Translations under genes and position numbers: made by a program
Assembly: GCF_037102585.1 (NCBI RefSeq)
Contig: NW_027043829.1
Span: 124,001-188,000, forward strand
DNA length: 64,000 bases
Direction of reading: 5' to 3'
DNA from: Saccharomycopsis crataegensis
Lineage: Eukaryota; Ascomycota; Saccharomycetes; Ascoideales; Saccharomycopsidaceae
In this document: in pieces, positions 1 through 10,002 of the stretch
Numbering within the stretch: position 1 is the stretch's first letter
How the letters are laid out: each line of letters starts with the position of its first letter
The notes under the pieces: model-generated
The model's database searches: none
Seen by the model: the letters and a program-made list of their open reading frames with translations, nothing else
What the model was told of the DNA's origin: nothing

Positions 1-1585
1 AATTGCTTTCGTTCTGATCAGAAGATTCATGGCCAGGTTCCGATTCCGAGCCACCGACTTTTTTTGATTTATCGGCAGTAGGGGTTTCTTCAGAACCTTC
101 ATCATGTACAACAGCTCCGTGGGTATTTTCGTCATCAGGAGAGGCACTATCAATTTTTTCCTCAGATTTTTCATTAGATTTATCTTGAGAGATAGAATAA
201 CGGTTTGAAATTAAGCTAGAGATCGATGGAGGTTTCCCACCATTTAATATGTTATTCACTGATGCAGAACTGGATATCTGGGGTTGAGAAGTTGCCAGAG
301 CTTGCTGTAACCCCGGTTCTGTGGAAGGGGGGACCAGTGGATTACCCATACTTCTCAAAGGATTAGGTTGGTACGGCATGGATATGAAACCTTCGAAATA
401 TTGATTATTAGGGCCCAGAGGAGGAGGTGGTGGAGGAGGAGGAGGAGGAGGCGGTGGCGGTGGAGCATGTGGTAGTGGAGGTGGTGGAGCAGAATGATGA
501 TGAATATGATGATGTTGATGATGTTGATGATGCGAAGGGTAAGTAGCATAATTACCATTTTGAGAAGGATAGACTTGTGGTAAAGGTATTTGTGGCATTG
601 GAGGAATTGGACGGGGATGAAGAGCTGCTCCATTAGCGGTTGGTGGAGCAGTATTACTATGTAGTTGTGAAGAATCTGAAATGGTTGGAGTGGTAATTTT
701 TGTTGAGGAAGGTGGTTGACTTGAACTAGAATATAAAGGCATCATATCTATCTGATGAGGATTATAAATTGGGATATTTTCCTCATTCAATTCATCATTT
801 TCTAATGTGTTGCCATCTTCATCAAGGTTAGTGGTTTCTTCGATAGTTTTCATGATTTCTTCGACGCTGGCTGGCCTAAACACTTTTCTCAAACTTAGGT
901 TCTTGAAAATGTCGCTGCACTTTATATTTTCATAATTTGTGTCAATAAAAAATTCCACAGAATGCAAATAAATGTAGTGACAGCCTCCAGAGATATACCT
1001 TCGAATACTATTCCAAGATAGCCCTGAATAAACTCCACTGGCGGATTTTTTCTTCAAATCATCAACTTTTGGGATATTTGCGAGATATAGTTTACCTTCA
1101 GCGACCGACCACATTACCATACTTTCATTCAACATCAATTTTTTGAAACCTAGTATTTCGTTATTGATTTGTTTTAGCTTTTCTCTCAACTTTTTGATTT
1201 GAAATTTATTCATCTCCCACTGATCAGGAAACAACACTTTGAGCTCGTCCTGAATCTTTCTAAAACCGGAATTTGTGAAGCTATTACTGGCTTCAATTCT
1301 ATGTCCTTTGTTCTTGACCAATAGCCGGCTGAACTCGTTTGTCATTTTCACGGTCCACCGCTTATACATTGTCGGCTCACCCCGATCTCTTTTTCTGTTT
1401 GGTCTGACCAGTTTGGATATTGGAGATATGAAAGAATCCGTGGTATGTGAGGTATTACTGATTGAAGAATCGGCAGGAGACGCGTCGCCGCTGGTGTTTC
1501 TATTGAGGGGTTGATGTTGGTTTGATGGCACCGTTAGCCCATGATCGTGGTTTACAGATCTTGACGAGTCGGAAGTATCGGTCAT
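1..1585 (-). CDS. Myb/SANT-like DNA-binding domain protein, C-terminus cut by window edge
   Basis: Open from an ATG at 1585 down to position 1, so at least 528 residues are visible and the C-terminus is missing. Residues about 75-180 look like a Myb/SANT-like domain of the Myb_DNA-bind_3 type: a Trp near residue 77, a GF..I....F block, a QIK..R..L helix, then FK.L and a closing Trp. The rest is low complexity: a His-rich stretch near residue 350, a proline run near 370-388, then Ser/Glu-rich sequence. This layout suggests a transcriptional regulator with one DNA-binding domain and disordered arms, which is inference. I do not recognise an S. cerevisiae orthologue. The ATG at 1585 was chosen because the conserved part and the N-terminal Ser/Thr-rich leader read from it in one frame. 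Confidence 0.7.
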   Translation of the reverse strand, partial: MTDTSDSSRSVNHDHGLTVPSNQHQPLNRNTSGDASPADSSISNTSHTTDSFISPISKLVRPNRKRDRGEPTMYKRWTVKMTNEFSRLLVKNKGHRIEASNSFTNSGFRKIQDELKVLFPDQWEMNKFQIKKLREKLKQINNEILGFKKLMLNESMVMWSVAEGKLYLANIPKVDDLKKKSASGVYSGLSWNSIRRYISGGCHYIYLHSVEFFIDTNYENIKCSDIFKNLSLRKVFRPASVEEIMKTIEETTNLDEDGNTLENDELNEENIPIYNPHQIDMMPLYSSSSQPPSSTKITTPTISDSSQLHSNTAPPTANGAALHPRPIPPMPQIPLPQVYPSQNGNYATYPSHHQHHQHHHIHHHSAPPPPLPHAPPPPPPPPPPPPPPPLGPNNQYFEGFISMPYQPNPLRSMGNPLVPPSTEPGLQQALATSQPQISSSASVNNILNGGKPPSISSLISNRYSISQDKSNEKSEEKIDSASPDDENTHGAVVHDEGSEETPTADKSKKVGGSESEPGHESSDQNESN

Positions 1586-2231
1586 TGAGAACAGAATGGA
1601 GTATCTTGGCTGTTGTTGCTGTGACGAGGTGAAAAAAAAAAAATGGCGATTCAACTTGGGCGATGCAGGAGCAGTATGACTCTGAGTAAGGAATATTCAC
1701 AATGCCAGAAGAAGATTAAAGGATGATCTTTATCAAATAACGAGTGGATAACAGAGAAGCTTTAATGATTATTTGTCAACGATGGATGGTTAGAATTAGT
1801 CTTGATAAATCCCATAACAGGATTAGGATAAGAAACTTTCCTGTATCAGTTTATATTCTTTTCAATAATGGTAATAATAATAATTTGGATCTCTTGCAAA
1901 CAAAGAAAAAAAAAACACGGACACCAGCGAGCGTTGGATTTTGGACAGATGAAGATTTAATTCCTGGTGGTTGTTTGGTTGTTTGGTTGGTTGGCTGATC
2001 TTGATCTGATTTGGCGGCCGTTGAAGATTCTTCTTTTCTTTTCTTTTTTTCCCGGTTTTTTTTTTATGTCACATTTTCCCCGATACCCCCCCAGATCCCT
2101 CTGTACCTTTTATTATGCGTGGTGATTTTTACCTCATTTTCCCGTCTTACAGATAGATAGATAGATCCCTGATAAAACACGTTGTTCTTCCGTGGAAACT
2201 CAACCAACCAAACTAAAGCAAATAACACCGA

Positions 2232-2301
2232 AAAATAGAAAATAGAAAATAGAAATTAGAAAATAGAAAATAGAAAATAGAAAATAGAAAATAGAAAATA
2301 G
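2232..2301. repeat. AAAATAG tandem array (7-bp unit)
   Basis: About ten near-perfect copies of a 7-bp A-rich unit, one with an A-to-T change. It lies just beyond the YPK1 stop and may be part of its 3' UTR. Confidence 0.85.
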
Positions 2302-2305
2302 ATAC

Positions 2306-2306
2306 G

Positions 2307-2336
<30 letters not shown>
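2306..2336. repeat. GAA trinucleotide array
   Basis: About ten GAA units next to the AAAATAG array, 3' of YPK1. Confidence 0.85.
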
Positions 2337-2337
<1 letters not shown>

Positions 2338-2407
2338 CTCTAATCGATCATAAAAATTGCCTACAAATAACAAATGAAACAGAAAAAAAACAAAACAGCA
2401 CAGTAGT

Positions 2408-4222
2408 CTAAAACATATCATTATTGATATTACCTCCCCCAGCATAGCTCCATCCTTCAAATTGTTGTTGAATTGATCCACTCAAATGATCATTCACTAC
2501 CGAATCCAAAGGAACCTCATTGGTGAACTCGCTATCAAAATTGTGGGTGTCAAACGCGTTGAACACTAACGGTTTGAAAGGAGCGGTGTATTCTTTATTA
2601 TTGAGTTTGACCCAATCAACATCCATAAAGAATGGATGCTGTTTCAACTCAATCGATCCATTGGTTCCAAGTCTTTTCCCAGGATCTCGATTCAAAATTC
2701 TCTCCAAGAAATCCTTGGCATGAGAATCAAAAATTTCCGGGAATTTAAGAGGGCTTCCAAGGATCTTCTTATACATAGTAGAAACGTCCTCATCGTAGAA
2801 CGGCGGTAAACCAGTCAACATTTCATATAGTAGGATCCCAAGCGTCCACCAATCAACCGATCTGGTATACCCTTGGCCAAGTAACAACTCCGGAGCTAAA
2901 TACTCGGGAGTGCCACAAAAAGTATCGGTTCTATCATCCTTTCCCATATCCATTTTACAAAGCCCGAAATCACATAAGGCAATGTGTCCTTGATAATCGA
3001 TTAAAATATTTTCTGGTTTCAAATCCCGATAAATCACATCAAAATTATGAAGATGTTCGATCGCCAGTAGTAACTCACAAACGTAAAGCCGCGATCGTCC
3101 AAGACTAAATCGTCCTTCTTTTTGTAAATGATGGAATAATTCTCCTCCGCTGATATATGGCAACACAAAGTATAGTTTATCAGGACTTTGGAATGCGAAT
3201 TTAAGCGACACGATGAACGGATTGTTTACTTCAGCCAACACATTACGTTCGGCAAGGGTGTGACCCACCTCAAATTTCGCCACAATAGGGGCTTTTCTAA
3301 TACTTTTCAAAGCATAAACTCTTTTGGTATCTTTTTTCCTGACCTGCATCACTTTTCCAAATGAGCCTTTGCCAATGACTTTTAACAAGTCGAAATCGTG
3401 CATGGCCAAATGGGTGTTTGAGGCGTTAGGTTTGTAATGGATGGAGATACGAACGCTCCCTGAGTTGTTAAGAGTTCTTATAGACATTGGTGACTGGAGC
3501 AGTAACCATTCATGGTCCAAAATGATGGTTTCCTCAGAATAATTAAGATTAACCTTGATAGTTCCAATCAAAATATCCTGGGATGGTGTTGCAGGGTTGA
3601 CAAGAGAACGGAAATTCGTAGGGATTAAAGCGTTAGGGATCTTGATAAGTAACTGGATCACCATTACACTATTGCTATTGACATCAAAATATGAGATCTC
3701 ATCAAACTTTGGATTGGCCATTTTCCCGCCAGTGGGTTGCACCAACGAAACATTCTTATCCAACTCTACCGTGGCATAAACCAATGGATTCCTAACACTT
3801 TCCTCGTTAGCCATGATCGATACCACGGCAGGCAAACACTGGGTAACAATCTCTCCGGGGATGAACTGTTGATTTGGGAAGTTCTGCGACGCACGGATAA
3901 GGTTCCTGCCAATACTTTGCAAATCACAATCAATTCCACAACTGGCAATCCTATCAAGAATAAACTCATTATAAACTGGGTCAAATGGAAGCCTAAGATC
4001 TTGAGTTTCGTGGAGAATGATAGAAAGCCGTCCAGATCTGAGCGAGCTTGGATTGTTTACATTGTTGCTTGAATCACTACGGGGTTGCGACCTTGATGTA
4101 GGAGACACAGGGGAACTATTGGCAGAAGTGGGGGAAACAGTAGGAGAAATGGAAAATGATGAGATTTTGGATGGCAGGACTTTTTTTTTATGGGTTTGTA
4201 GTTTCTTCTTCCACGATAACAT
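2408..4222 (-). CDS. YPK1: AGC-family protein kinase, Ypk1/Ypk2 orthologue
   Basis: Ser/Thr kinase of the TORC2-Ypk branch, which in yeast controls sphingolipid synthesis, plasma-membrane stress responses and endocytosis. The 604-residue product has an N-terminal Ser-rich and C2-like region, then a kinase domain from about residue 276: glycine loop GKGSFGKV, catalytic Lys near 304, YRDLKPEN near 397, DFG near 419 and the PDK1-site loop TFCGTPEY near 432. The C-terminal tail carries the hydrophobic motif FEGWSY, the TORC2 target. The start at 4222 gives MLSWKKK, matching the usual Ypk N-terminus. An in-frame ATG 30 codons upstream adds sequence unlike the family. A CTG codon (3065-3067) falls where Akt and SGK have serine, supporting CTG as serine. 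Confidence 0.95.
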   Translation of the reverse strand: MLSWKKKLQTHKKKVLPSKISSFSISPTVSPTSANSSPVSPTSRSQPRSDSSNNVNNPSSLRSGRLSIILHETQDLRLPFDPVYNEFILDRIASCGIDCDLQSIGRNLIRASQNFPNQQFIPGEIVTQCLPAVVSIMANEESVRNPLVYATVELDKNVSLVQPTGGKMANPKFDEISYFDVNSNSVMVIQLLIKIPNALIPTNFRSLVNPATPSQDILIGTIKVNLNYSEETIILDHEWLLLQSPMSIRTLNNSGSVRISIHYKPNASNTHLAMHDFDLLKVIGKGSFGKVMQVRKKDTKRVYALKSIRKAPIVAKFEVGHTLAERNVLAEVNNPFIVSLKFAFQSPDKLYFVLPYISGGELFHHLQKEGRFSLGRSRLYVCELLLAIEHLHNFDVIYRDLKPENILIDYQGHIALCDFGLCKMDMGKDDRTDTFCGTPEYLAPELLLGQGYTRSVDWWTLGILLYEMLTGLPPFYDEDVSTMYKKILGSPLKFPEIFDSHAKDFLERILNRDPGKRLGTNGSIELKQHPFFMDVDWVKLNNKEYTAPFKPLVFNAFDTHNFDSEFTNEVPLDSVVNDHLSGSIQQQFEGWSYAGGGNINNDMF

Positions 4223-4828
4223 TGTTACTGAGTTAAGGTCATCGAAGGTGGGATGGATGGATGGATCACTCGATAATAAGATGCTCGGAGAACAAGGGCA
4301 AACAACACCCAAGATTAAGATTCTAACGAGTGTCTCTAAAACAATGGAAGGGAATTATTTTTATTATTATTTTTATTATTTTCACGTACGGAAGTCAGTC
4401 TATGATGAATGGCCGTTGCTATCTAATAAATGAACCAATTTTTAGGGAGACAAACTCAGGAAAAAAAAAAATAAAAAAACAAAACAAAAAAAACAATGAC
4501 AGGAAACAACCCAAGATCTATGAGCCCTAACAATAGTAATAACTGTAATAAATATGATGATGATGATAATGAAAAATACGGGTGGGGATGGAAAAGGTAA
4601 GGAAATACAAGCAAAGATTAGAAAAAGATTACTATGAACCGTCGGCGGTCGGAGATTTTGTGTGCACCACCAGGCTGGGTGGGACATCGGAGATTGATAA
4701 CGAGGCTCACCAACTAACCTTAGCATCACCCATAATGGATTAGTTCTCTTCGGTCCCTTCACCCCCAAATGTTGTAAGCAAAAAAGAAGAGCATCCTTTT
4801 CCCCATCTACTAAGGTTTCCTTGGTATT
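4223..4828. other. YPK1 upstream region
   Basis: Contains A-rich runs, a TCGGCGG element near 4641 resembling the core of the Ume6/URS1 site, and one copy of an 11-mer, GTGCACCACCA (4662-4672), that recurs in two other intergenic regions. No gene seen. Confidence 0.5.
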
Positions 4829-6091
4829 TCATATCGAGAGTCTCACCAAATTACTGAATTTCCTCAACTCACCAGCTTCAGAAATGTAATTCTTAGAAAC
4901 ATCCAATACTTGCAAGTTCTCCAAATACCCCAAGTTTCCAATCCTCAGAATCCTGTTGTTGTTAAGAATTAATTTTTTAAGCTTGCTTGATTTCTGCAAA
5001 TTTTCAATTTTTTCAATGCGATTACTCTCCAAACACAACTCCTTCAAGTTACTCAACCCATCAACCCCTTCAATATTCTCAATCCCTTGATCAATCAACT
5101 CCAAATACTCGAGTTTTTTAAGATGTTGTAGGCATTTCATCAGTGCCATTCCTTCTTTGGTATTTCTAAACGATACCCGTTCTAGTTTGGGTAATGATCT
5201 ACAGATTTTTTCAAAATCAGTGAGTTTGCCAATGGTCCATACTAGTTCCCGCAAATTCCTTAGACTATCCCATTTCCAACCCTCTGCATCAGGGGTTCCC
5301 GATGATTCAAGATATACCAAAGATTGGATATCAATGTTACCGATCATGACGGTTCCTTGGTCGCCAGGGAATTCCCTGAACCAACTAGCTTGTGCATCAA
5401 GGATCGTCAACCGTTGCAACTTGGGGAAATATTTCGAATTCACATCGTTCAAAGTGAACGTAGGTCTAATACTAAAGGTAATCTTCAAACTTTCAAGGTT
5501 CGGATACCCTACCCATTGTTTCCCTACCAAATTTCCAAAACTCAACCGTCCTTCAAATGATTTCAATTGCGGGAAATGATAATCATGGGGTTTAAACCTC
5601 GTCAGTAACGTCAGGACTCCTCTTGTAAGCACCAATTTTTCTAAACTATCATTATCGCCACAAATCGGCAAATCTTCTTCCCACGGGATCTCAATCTCCA
5701 CCAATGAACGAGCTAAACAGAGTCTTTTATCTGTGCTTAATTTTTTCAAATACCGTAGATCTGTTAAAACTTTTGACACTTGACTCAATGATGTCCTATC
5801 ACATTTATTGATCCCCGCCTCCTTGATGTATTTTTCCAATCTTTTCAATTTATCCAACTCTTTGGTCGAGATAACCACATTGCTCAACCTAATACGCAAA
5901 TCATCAGAACCAATATTTATAAACTCAATTTCAGTTTCGTCATCGGATATTTCAACCGTCTCAAAAATCACCAGCTTGATGCATTCTAATAACCCATGCT
6001 GGTCATGAAAAATCGGGTACAAATCGATTAAAACTCGGAAATCGGTGAATTCAAATATACGATGCAAGATTTCTCTAGGAAGTTCATTCAT
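4829..6091 (-). CDS. F-box / leucine-rich-repeat protein
   Basis: A 420-residue protein. The N-terminal 40 residues (NELPREILHRIFEF followed by a Leu/Ile-rich stretch) fit an F-box, the Skp1-binding module of SCF ubiquitin ligases. The C-terminal third (about residues 280-420) has leucine-rich repeats of the SDS22 type with the spacing L..L.L..N.I..I. By analogy the repeats would recruit substrate, but I cannot name substrate or orthologue. The only ATG start is at 6091, two codons inside the longer open frame, which otherwise begins with TTG. It lies head-to-tail downstream of MET30, another F-box gene. Confidence 0.8.
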   Translation of the reverse strand: MNELPREILHRIFEFTDFRVLIDLYPIFHDQHGLLECIKLVIFETVEISDDETEIEFINIGSDDLRIRLSNVVISTKELDKLKRLEKYIKEAGINKCDRTSLSQVSKVLTDLRYLKKLSTDKRLCLARSLVEIEIPWEEDLPICGDNDSLEKLVLTRGVLTLLTRFKPHDYHFPQLKSFEGRLSFGNLVGKQWVGYPNLESLKITFSIRPTFTLNDVNSKYFPKLQRLTILDAQASWFREFPGDQGTVMIGNIDIQSLVYLESSGTPDAEGWKWDSLRNLRELVWTIGKLTDFEKICRSLPKLERVSFRNTKEGMALMKCLQHLKKLEYLELIDQGIENIEGVDGLSNLKELCLESNRIEKIENLQKSSKLKKLILNNNRILRIGNLGYLENLQVLDVSKNYISEAGELRKFSNLVRLSI

Positions 6092-6745
6092 CGACAATTT
6101 CCTCTTCTCTCTTTTCTATTTTCTCTTCTCTCTTTTCGATTTTTTCCCTTTTTTTTTCCTCTCTACAATTATTGCGCGACAAATTCCATGATGGAATCAA
6201 TAATTGTTGTTTTTGATTGATCTTTAATTAAATCTACTAGATATATATGTCTGGGTATTTCAGTATTGAGACAAATACATTAAGGATAATAATAAATCTA
6301 CACAAATAAGTTATCATGAAAAAACCCAGAATAGAAATTTAAAATAATTATATAAGTTAGCTAATGCGGAAAATAGATATGGTTTCCATCTTTCAGCAAC
6401 ACAAAAAACCACAAAAGTCTCGCCATTAATGGCATCTGATTCTTCCTAATATGATTCTTCGATATAAATATACTATAGTATAAAAATAAAAAGCAGCAAT
6501 ATTTTGTTATGATACATATAATACAACATGTTTTTTTTTTTTTTTTTGTTTAGCGAAGCAAAATCGACCAAAAAAATAAAAAATAAAAAATAAAACATAA
6601 AACACAACCCCAAAGCAAATAAACACCAAGATACCCAAGGCTCACACGTACTAGGATAATTCTATCATAGTCTTGATAGGATGATAGAATTGTAAAGTAC
6701 AAAAGAATGTTAATGAATTAATATAAACCAACGTCACCGTTATTT
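6092..6745. other. Intergenic region between MET30 3' end and F-box/LRR gene
   Basis: AT-rich, with a T tract of about 16 near 6532-6547 and A-rich runs. It serves as MET30 3' flank and F-box/LRR promoter. No further feature seen. Confidence 0.5.
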
Positions 6746-8719
6746 TCAGCTTTGTGGTTCATTACCCATCCAAACTTCATCATCTTCTAAATCATCAAAA
6801 CAGTACATCTTCACCATTCCACTTTCGTCACCCGCAGCAAATCTGCTATCCGTCAACTTGACGCAACTCACCGAAGCTTTGTGCTGGCCACCAAAGGTAT
6901 GGATACACTTCCCACTTTGCAAATCCCAAACCTTGACTAGTTTATCATGGGACCCAGAAACAATTCTAAAAGTATCAGCAGATACCGACCACACACCTTC
7001 AACATGGCCAAACTGAGTACGAATGCAACGACCACTATTAACATCCCAAAGTTTAATTTGGTTATCAAGACCACAAGACAAAATATGGCTTGGCAACGCT
7101 CCATTAATTTGCGAATTGACAAGATTACTTGAGTTCTCGACACTAGCAATAGCAGTTGACGCCACAACATTGTTGGTACGAGGAGTATCGTTGTGAGCGG
7201 CGCGATTTTCTGGCGATTCAGTTTCTTCGTCACTATTTTCATCTTCCACAATAGTATCATGAATAGTCAAGGGTAGCGCACATTGAACCTGCCCGATATG
7301 ACCATTTGGTCCACTGAATACTTTCAAACAGGAGTTATTTTCTAAACTCCAAATTCTAATAGTACAGTCATCACTAGCACTGATAATGGTTTTTGAAGGC
7401 CCGTGGATTTTTACCGAGTTGACCCAATCGGTATGACCTCTAAGAGTATGGCATGTACGAGTTTCGACATTCCAAATCTTGATGGTCTTATCGGCACTTC
7501 CCGAAACAATAGTTTTACCCAACATGTCAACAGACATGATCCCATCGCTATGGCCACGATAAGTGGAAAGCGAGGTGCCAGTGGCAAGGTTCCAAACCAT
7601 TATGGTCCCATCAAGTGACCCAGTGATAACTTTCTTGTCATCAAATACCAAAGTTTTCACCCCTCTGGTATGCCCAACTAATGTTCTAATGACTTTACAA
7701 GTTTTGAGATCCCAAACTTTGACTGTACAATCGTAGGATCCGGTGATTAGAATCTTGTGATTAAATTGAAGACAAAGAATTCCGTCAGAATGACCTTCAA
7801 AGCGTTTGATCTTAAAAATACCTTTCCGCCAGTTACGTTCAACTTTATAACGTTCACTGTAAACCAGTTTCCAAGGACGAGTACGAGGACGTTTAGCCAC
7901 TGGTGGTTTGATCAAATCTTTAGATGAGTTTGGTGCAGGTCTTTTCAAAGACGGTAGTTTACTCGATGATGAGCAAATATCTGAAGGGACATTGGTGATC
8001 ACAGGGGCATCGGTTCCCACTGGGGTAATTTTGGCTTGGTGGTCTTCTTCTTCTTCTTCTTCTTCTTCTTCTTCTTCTCCTACTCCTTTTTCTTCTTCTT
8101 TCACTGGAGTGATTTTCATTTTATCGTCCTTGTGATTTTTTGAAGAGTATTTACCAGATCTGGCCCTTTTCATGTATAATAAAGGTAATCCCCACCCACA
8201 ATTTGGGCATTTTCTATCGATATGTTGCTTGCAAAGATGATGCCAAACACGGTCATCGTCAGCCAACCTTTTCCAAGTCCTGGATACTTGGGCTGCGTTA
8301 CAAAGAGAGGCACAGTCAAGATAGCACAATATTTTCAAGCTCAACTCCACGGGCAAGGTGCCAATGAAATCGATCTTGACCAACTCCTTGACTTCGCTAC
8401 TGAGAAATGAGAGTTGGTGGAAGCAGCACTGCGATAAAATCCCTTGAAGAATCAATATCCGCTGGGAGTTTGGAGCAGCAGAAAATACCGACCAAACGTT
8501 GGAGATGGCTTTCTGATCCGAGGATGGGAGTTTATCGATGGAGGTTTGGATGGAGCACATTCTTTGTTGGTCAGCGTCTTTGTTGCACTTGATGTCGGGG
8601 TTATGACGGTAGCAATAGCTATGGATGGCTGGGCCGTTTAGACGTTGGGTGTTGTTTGCCACAGGAATATGTTTTGTGAGAAATGGCCGTACGAGGTCAT
8701 CATCATCATCTTGTTTCAT
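6746..8719 (-). CDS. MET30: F-box/WD40 subunit of the SCF-Met30 ubiquitin ligase
   Basis: Substrate receptor that in yeast ubiquitylates the sulfur-pathway activator Met4 and links methionine and cadmium responses to the cell cycle. The 657-residue product starts with a Met30-type leader containing YRHNPD, then an F-box at about 115-155 (GTLPVELSLKILCYLD), a CPNCGWG segment, a Glu-rich run encoded by GAA repeats (8043-8079), and a WD40 propeller from about residue 300 to the end. A low-complexity insertion sits between two WD repeats (plus-strand 7080-7260). Repeats such as GHTRGVKTLVFDD and GSADKTIKIW are typical. A Cbf1-type CACGTG lies 115 bp upstream. Confidence 0.96.
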   Translation of the reverse strand: MKQDDDDDLVRPFLTKHIPVANNTQRLNGPAIHSYCYRHNPDIKCNKDADQQRMCSIQTSIDKLPSSDQKAISNVWSVFSAAPNSQRILILQGILSQCCFHQLSFLSSEVKELVKIDFIGTLPVELSLKILCYLDCASLCNAAQVSRTWKRLADDDRVWHHLCKQHIDRKCPNCGWGLPLLYMKRARSGKYSSKNHKDDKMKITPVKEEEKGVGEEEEEEEEEEEDHQAKITPVGTDAPVITNVPSDICSSSSKLPSLKRPAPNSSKDLIKPPVAKRPRTRPWKLVYSERYKVERNWRKGIFKIKRFEGHSDGILCLQFNHKILITGSYDCTVKVWDLKTCKVIRTLVGHTRGVKTLVFDDKKVITGSLDGTIMVWNLATGTSLSTYRGHSDGIMSVDMLGKTIVSGSADKTIKIWNVETRTCHTLRGHTDWVNSVKIHGPSKTIISASDDCTIRIWSLENNSCLKVFSGPNGHIGQVQCALPLTIHDTIVEDENSDEETESPENRAAHNDTPRTNNVVASTAIASVENSSNLVNSQINGALPSHILSCGLDNQIKLWDVNSGRCIRTQFGHVEGVWSVSADTFRIVSGSHDKLVKVWDLQSGKCIHTFGGQHKASVSCVKLTDSRFAAGDESGMVKMYCFDDLEDDEVWMGNEPQS

Positions 8720-9149
8720 ACTTTATATATGCTGTTGGATATATGCCATATATATATATGACAAAAAGCCAAAGAAAGGAATCTTTGCCTTTTTTAACCA
8801 TTTTGGAAAAACCAAAGGAGGTTATGCCAGTGCACGTGATTGTTAGTCAATCTTGGTGTTTTATCGCGATGACGGCGAGGTGTCTATCTATCGCGAAAGC
8901 TTATTATATAATATTATATAATATCGTCATAACATAGACTTTTATGGCAACGAGCACCATATAATCTCTCTTCTTGATGGTGATATGAGCGTTGTACTGT
9001 GCGGGGTGCACCACCACGACGGGCGTATATATTCTGAGATCGTCCTGCGACAAATTATACAAAGTAAATAATTATCGTTTGTCCCATCATCATCGTCGTC
9101 GTCGTAGGAGTAGTAGTAATAGTGGTAACGCTTCTTGATAACCAAAACC
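8720..9149. other. Divergent promoter region MET30/DCN1
   Basis: Shared 430-bp promoter between two genes that both act on SCF ligases. It holds the CACGTG site and the second copy of the GTGCACCACCA 11-mer (9006-9016). Confidence 0.55.
8833..8838. promoter_or_regulatory. CACGTG E-box, candidate Cbf1 site
   Basis: CACGTG preceded by T on the minus strand (TCACGTG), the Cbf1 consensus, 115 bp upstream of MET30. In S. cerevisiae Cbf1-Met4 activates sulfur genes including MET30, so a feedback role is plausible here by inference. Confidence 0.55.
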
Positions 9150-10002
9150 ATGGAAGACCACAAGAGCCTCAAACAACAGTTCCGGGAGTTCACATCAGGC
9201 ACCCCATCACAGGCGCAGTACTGGCTCAACAAGTACAACTGGGACCTTTACACCGCGGTGGACCAGTTCTTGCTGAAACACCCAGACTCGCACAATCGAC
9301 CAACTTCAGGAAACGCCACCACCATGGACAACGGTCAAGACCAGAAAATAGTCAACATATTCAATAAATACAAAGGTATGTCTATTTTTATTATTATACC
9401 ATGGGGTATCTCTTATCGTGATCGGTTTTACTAACCCCCCACCCATGGCAGATCAATCTTCTGGAAAGATTGAAATTGAGGGAACCATCCAATACCTCCA
9501 GGACTTGGGAATCGACCCAGAAGACCCAGCATCATTGGTACTTTCTTACACCCTTGGGTCTCCTAGCACCGGGGTATTCGAACGTGATCTGTTTGTTGAT
9601 ACTTGGGAGGCCCTTGACTGCACAGACTTACCATCGATGACCACATTCATCAAAACCAAGACCGCCAATTTACACACCAACCTACCATACTTACGTAAAG
9701 TCTACGAGTTCACCTTCGGGTACATTTTGGAACCACATCAAAAGAAAGTGTCGGCAGAAGACGCAGCAATGTATTGGCAGCTATTGTTACAAGAAGTGTT
9801 TCCTAGAGTGGAACTTTGGACAGAGTTCATAAATGATGATTGGCAAAAACCAATCACCAGAGACGCATGGAACATGTTATTTTTGTTTTTACAGGATTTT
9901 GAAAAAGATCCAAAGTTGGAAAATTATGACGACGCGGCGTCCTGGCCAAGCATTATTGATTCATTTGTCGAATGGGCCAAAGAAAATGAAAAATTGGAAT
10001 GA
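9150..10002 (+). CDS. DCN1: Defective-in-cullin-neddylation protein 1, spliced
   Basis: Scaffold-type E3 that helps Ubc12 attach Nedd8/Rub1 to the cullin Cdc53, activating SCF ligases. Two exons, 9150-9375 and 9452-10002, give 258 residues. The 76-nt intron has donor GTATGT, branch TTACTAAC and acceptor GCAG, and joins in phase 1 to form a GAT codon. The N-terminus (MEDHKSLKQQFREFT) is the UBA-like helix region. Exon 2 is the PONY/DCUN1 domain, with the DLGIDPEDPASL segment and the C-terminal acidic DAD patch near NDDWQKPITRDAWN. The open frame begins at a TTG five codons earlier, but the first ATG is at 9150. Divergent from MET30. Confidence 0.95.

Larger units (their letters stand above)
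1586..2407. other. Intergenic region between the Myb-like gene and the YPK1 3' end
   Basis: Holds the upstream region of the leftward Myb-like gene and the 3' flank of YPK1. It contains a 7-bp AAAATAG tandem array and a GAA array close to the YPK1 stop. Short reading frames here have no coding character. Confidence 0.6.

Noticed and set aside
355-633. Leu/His/Ile-rich minus-strand frame
   Set aside because: Alternative frame of the proline and histidine runs of the Myb-like gene.
4223-4312. In-frame N-terminal extension of YPK1 from an ATG at 4312
   Set aside because: The added 30 residues are Ser/Pro-rich and unlike any Ypk N-terminus; MLSWKKK at 4222 matches the family.
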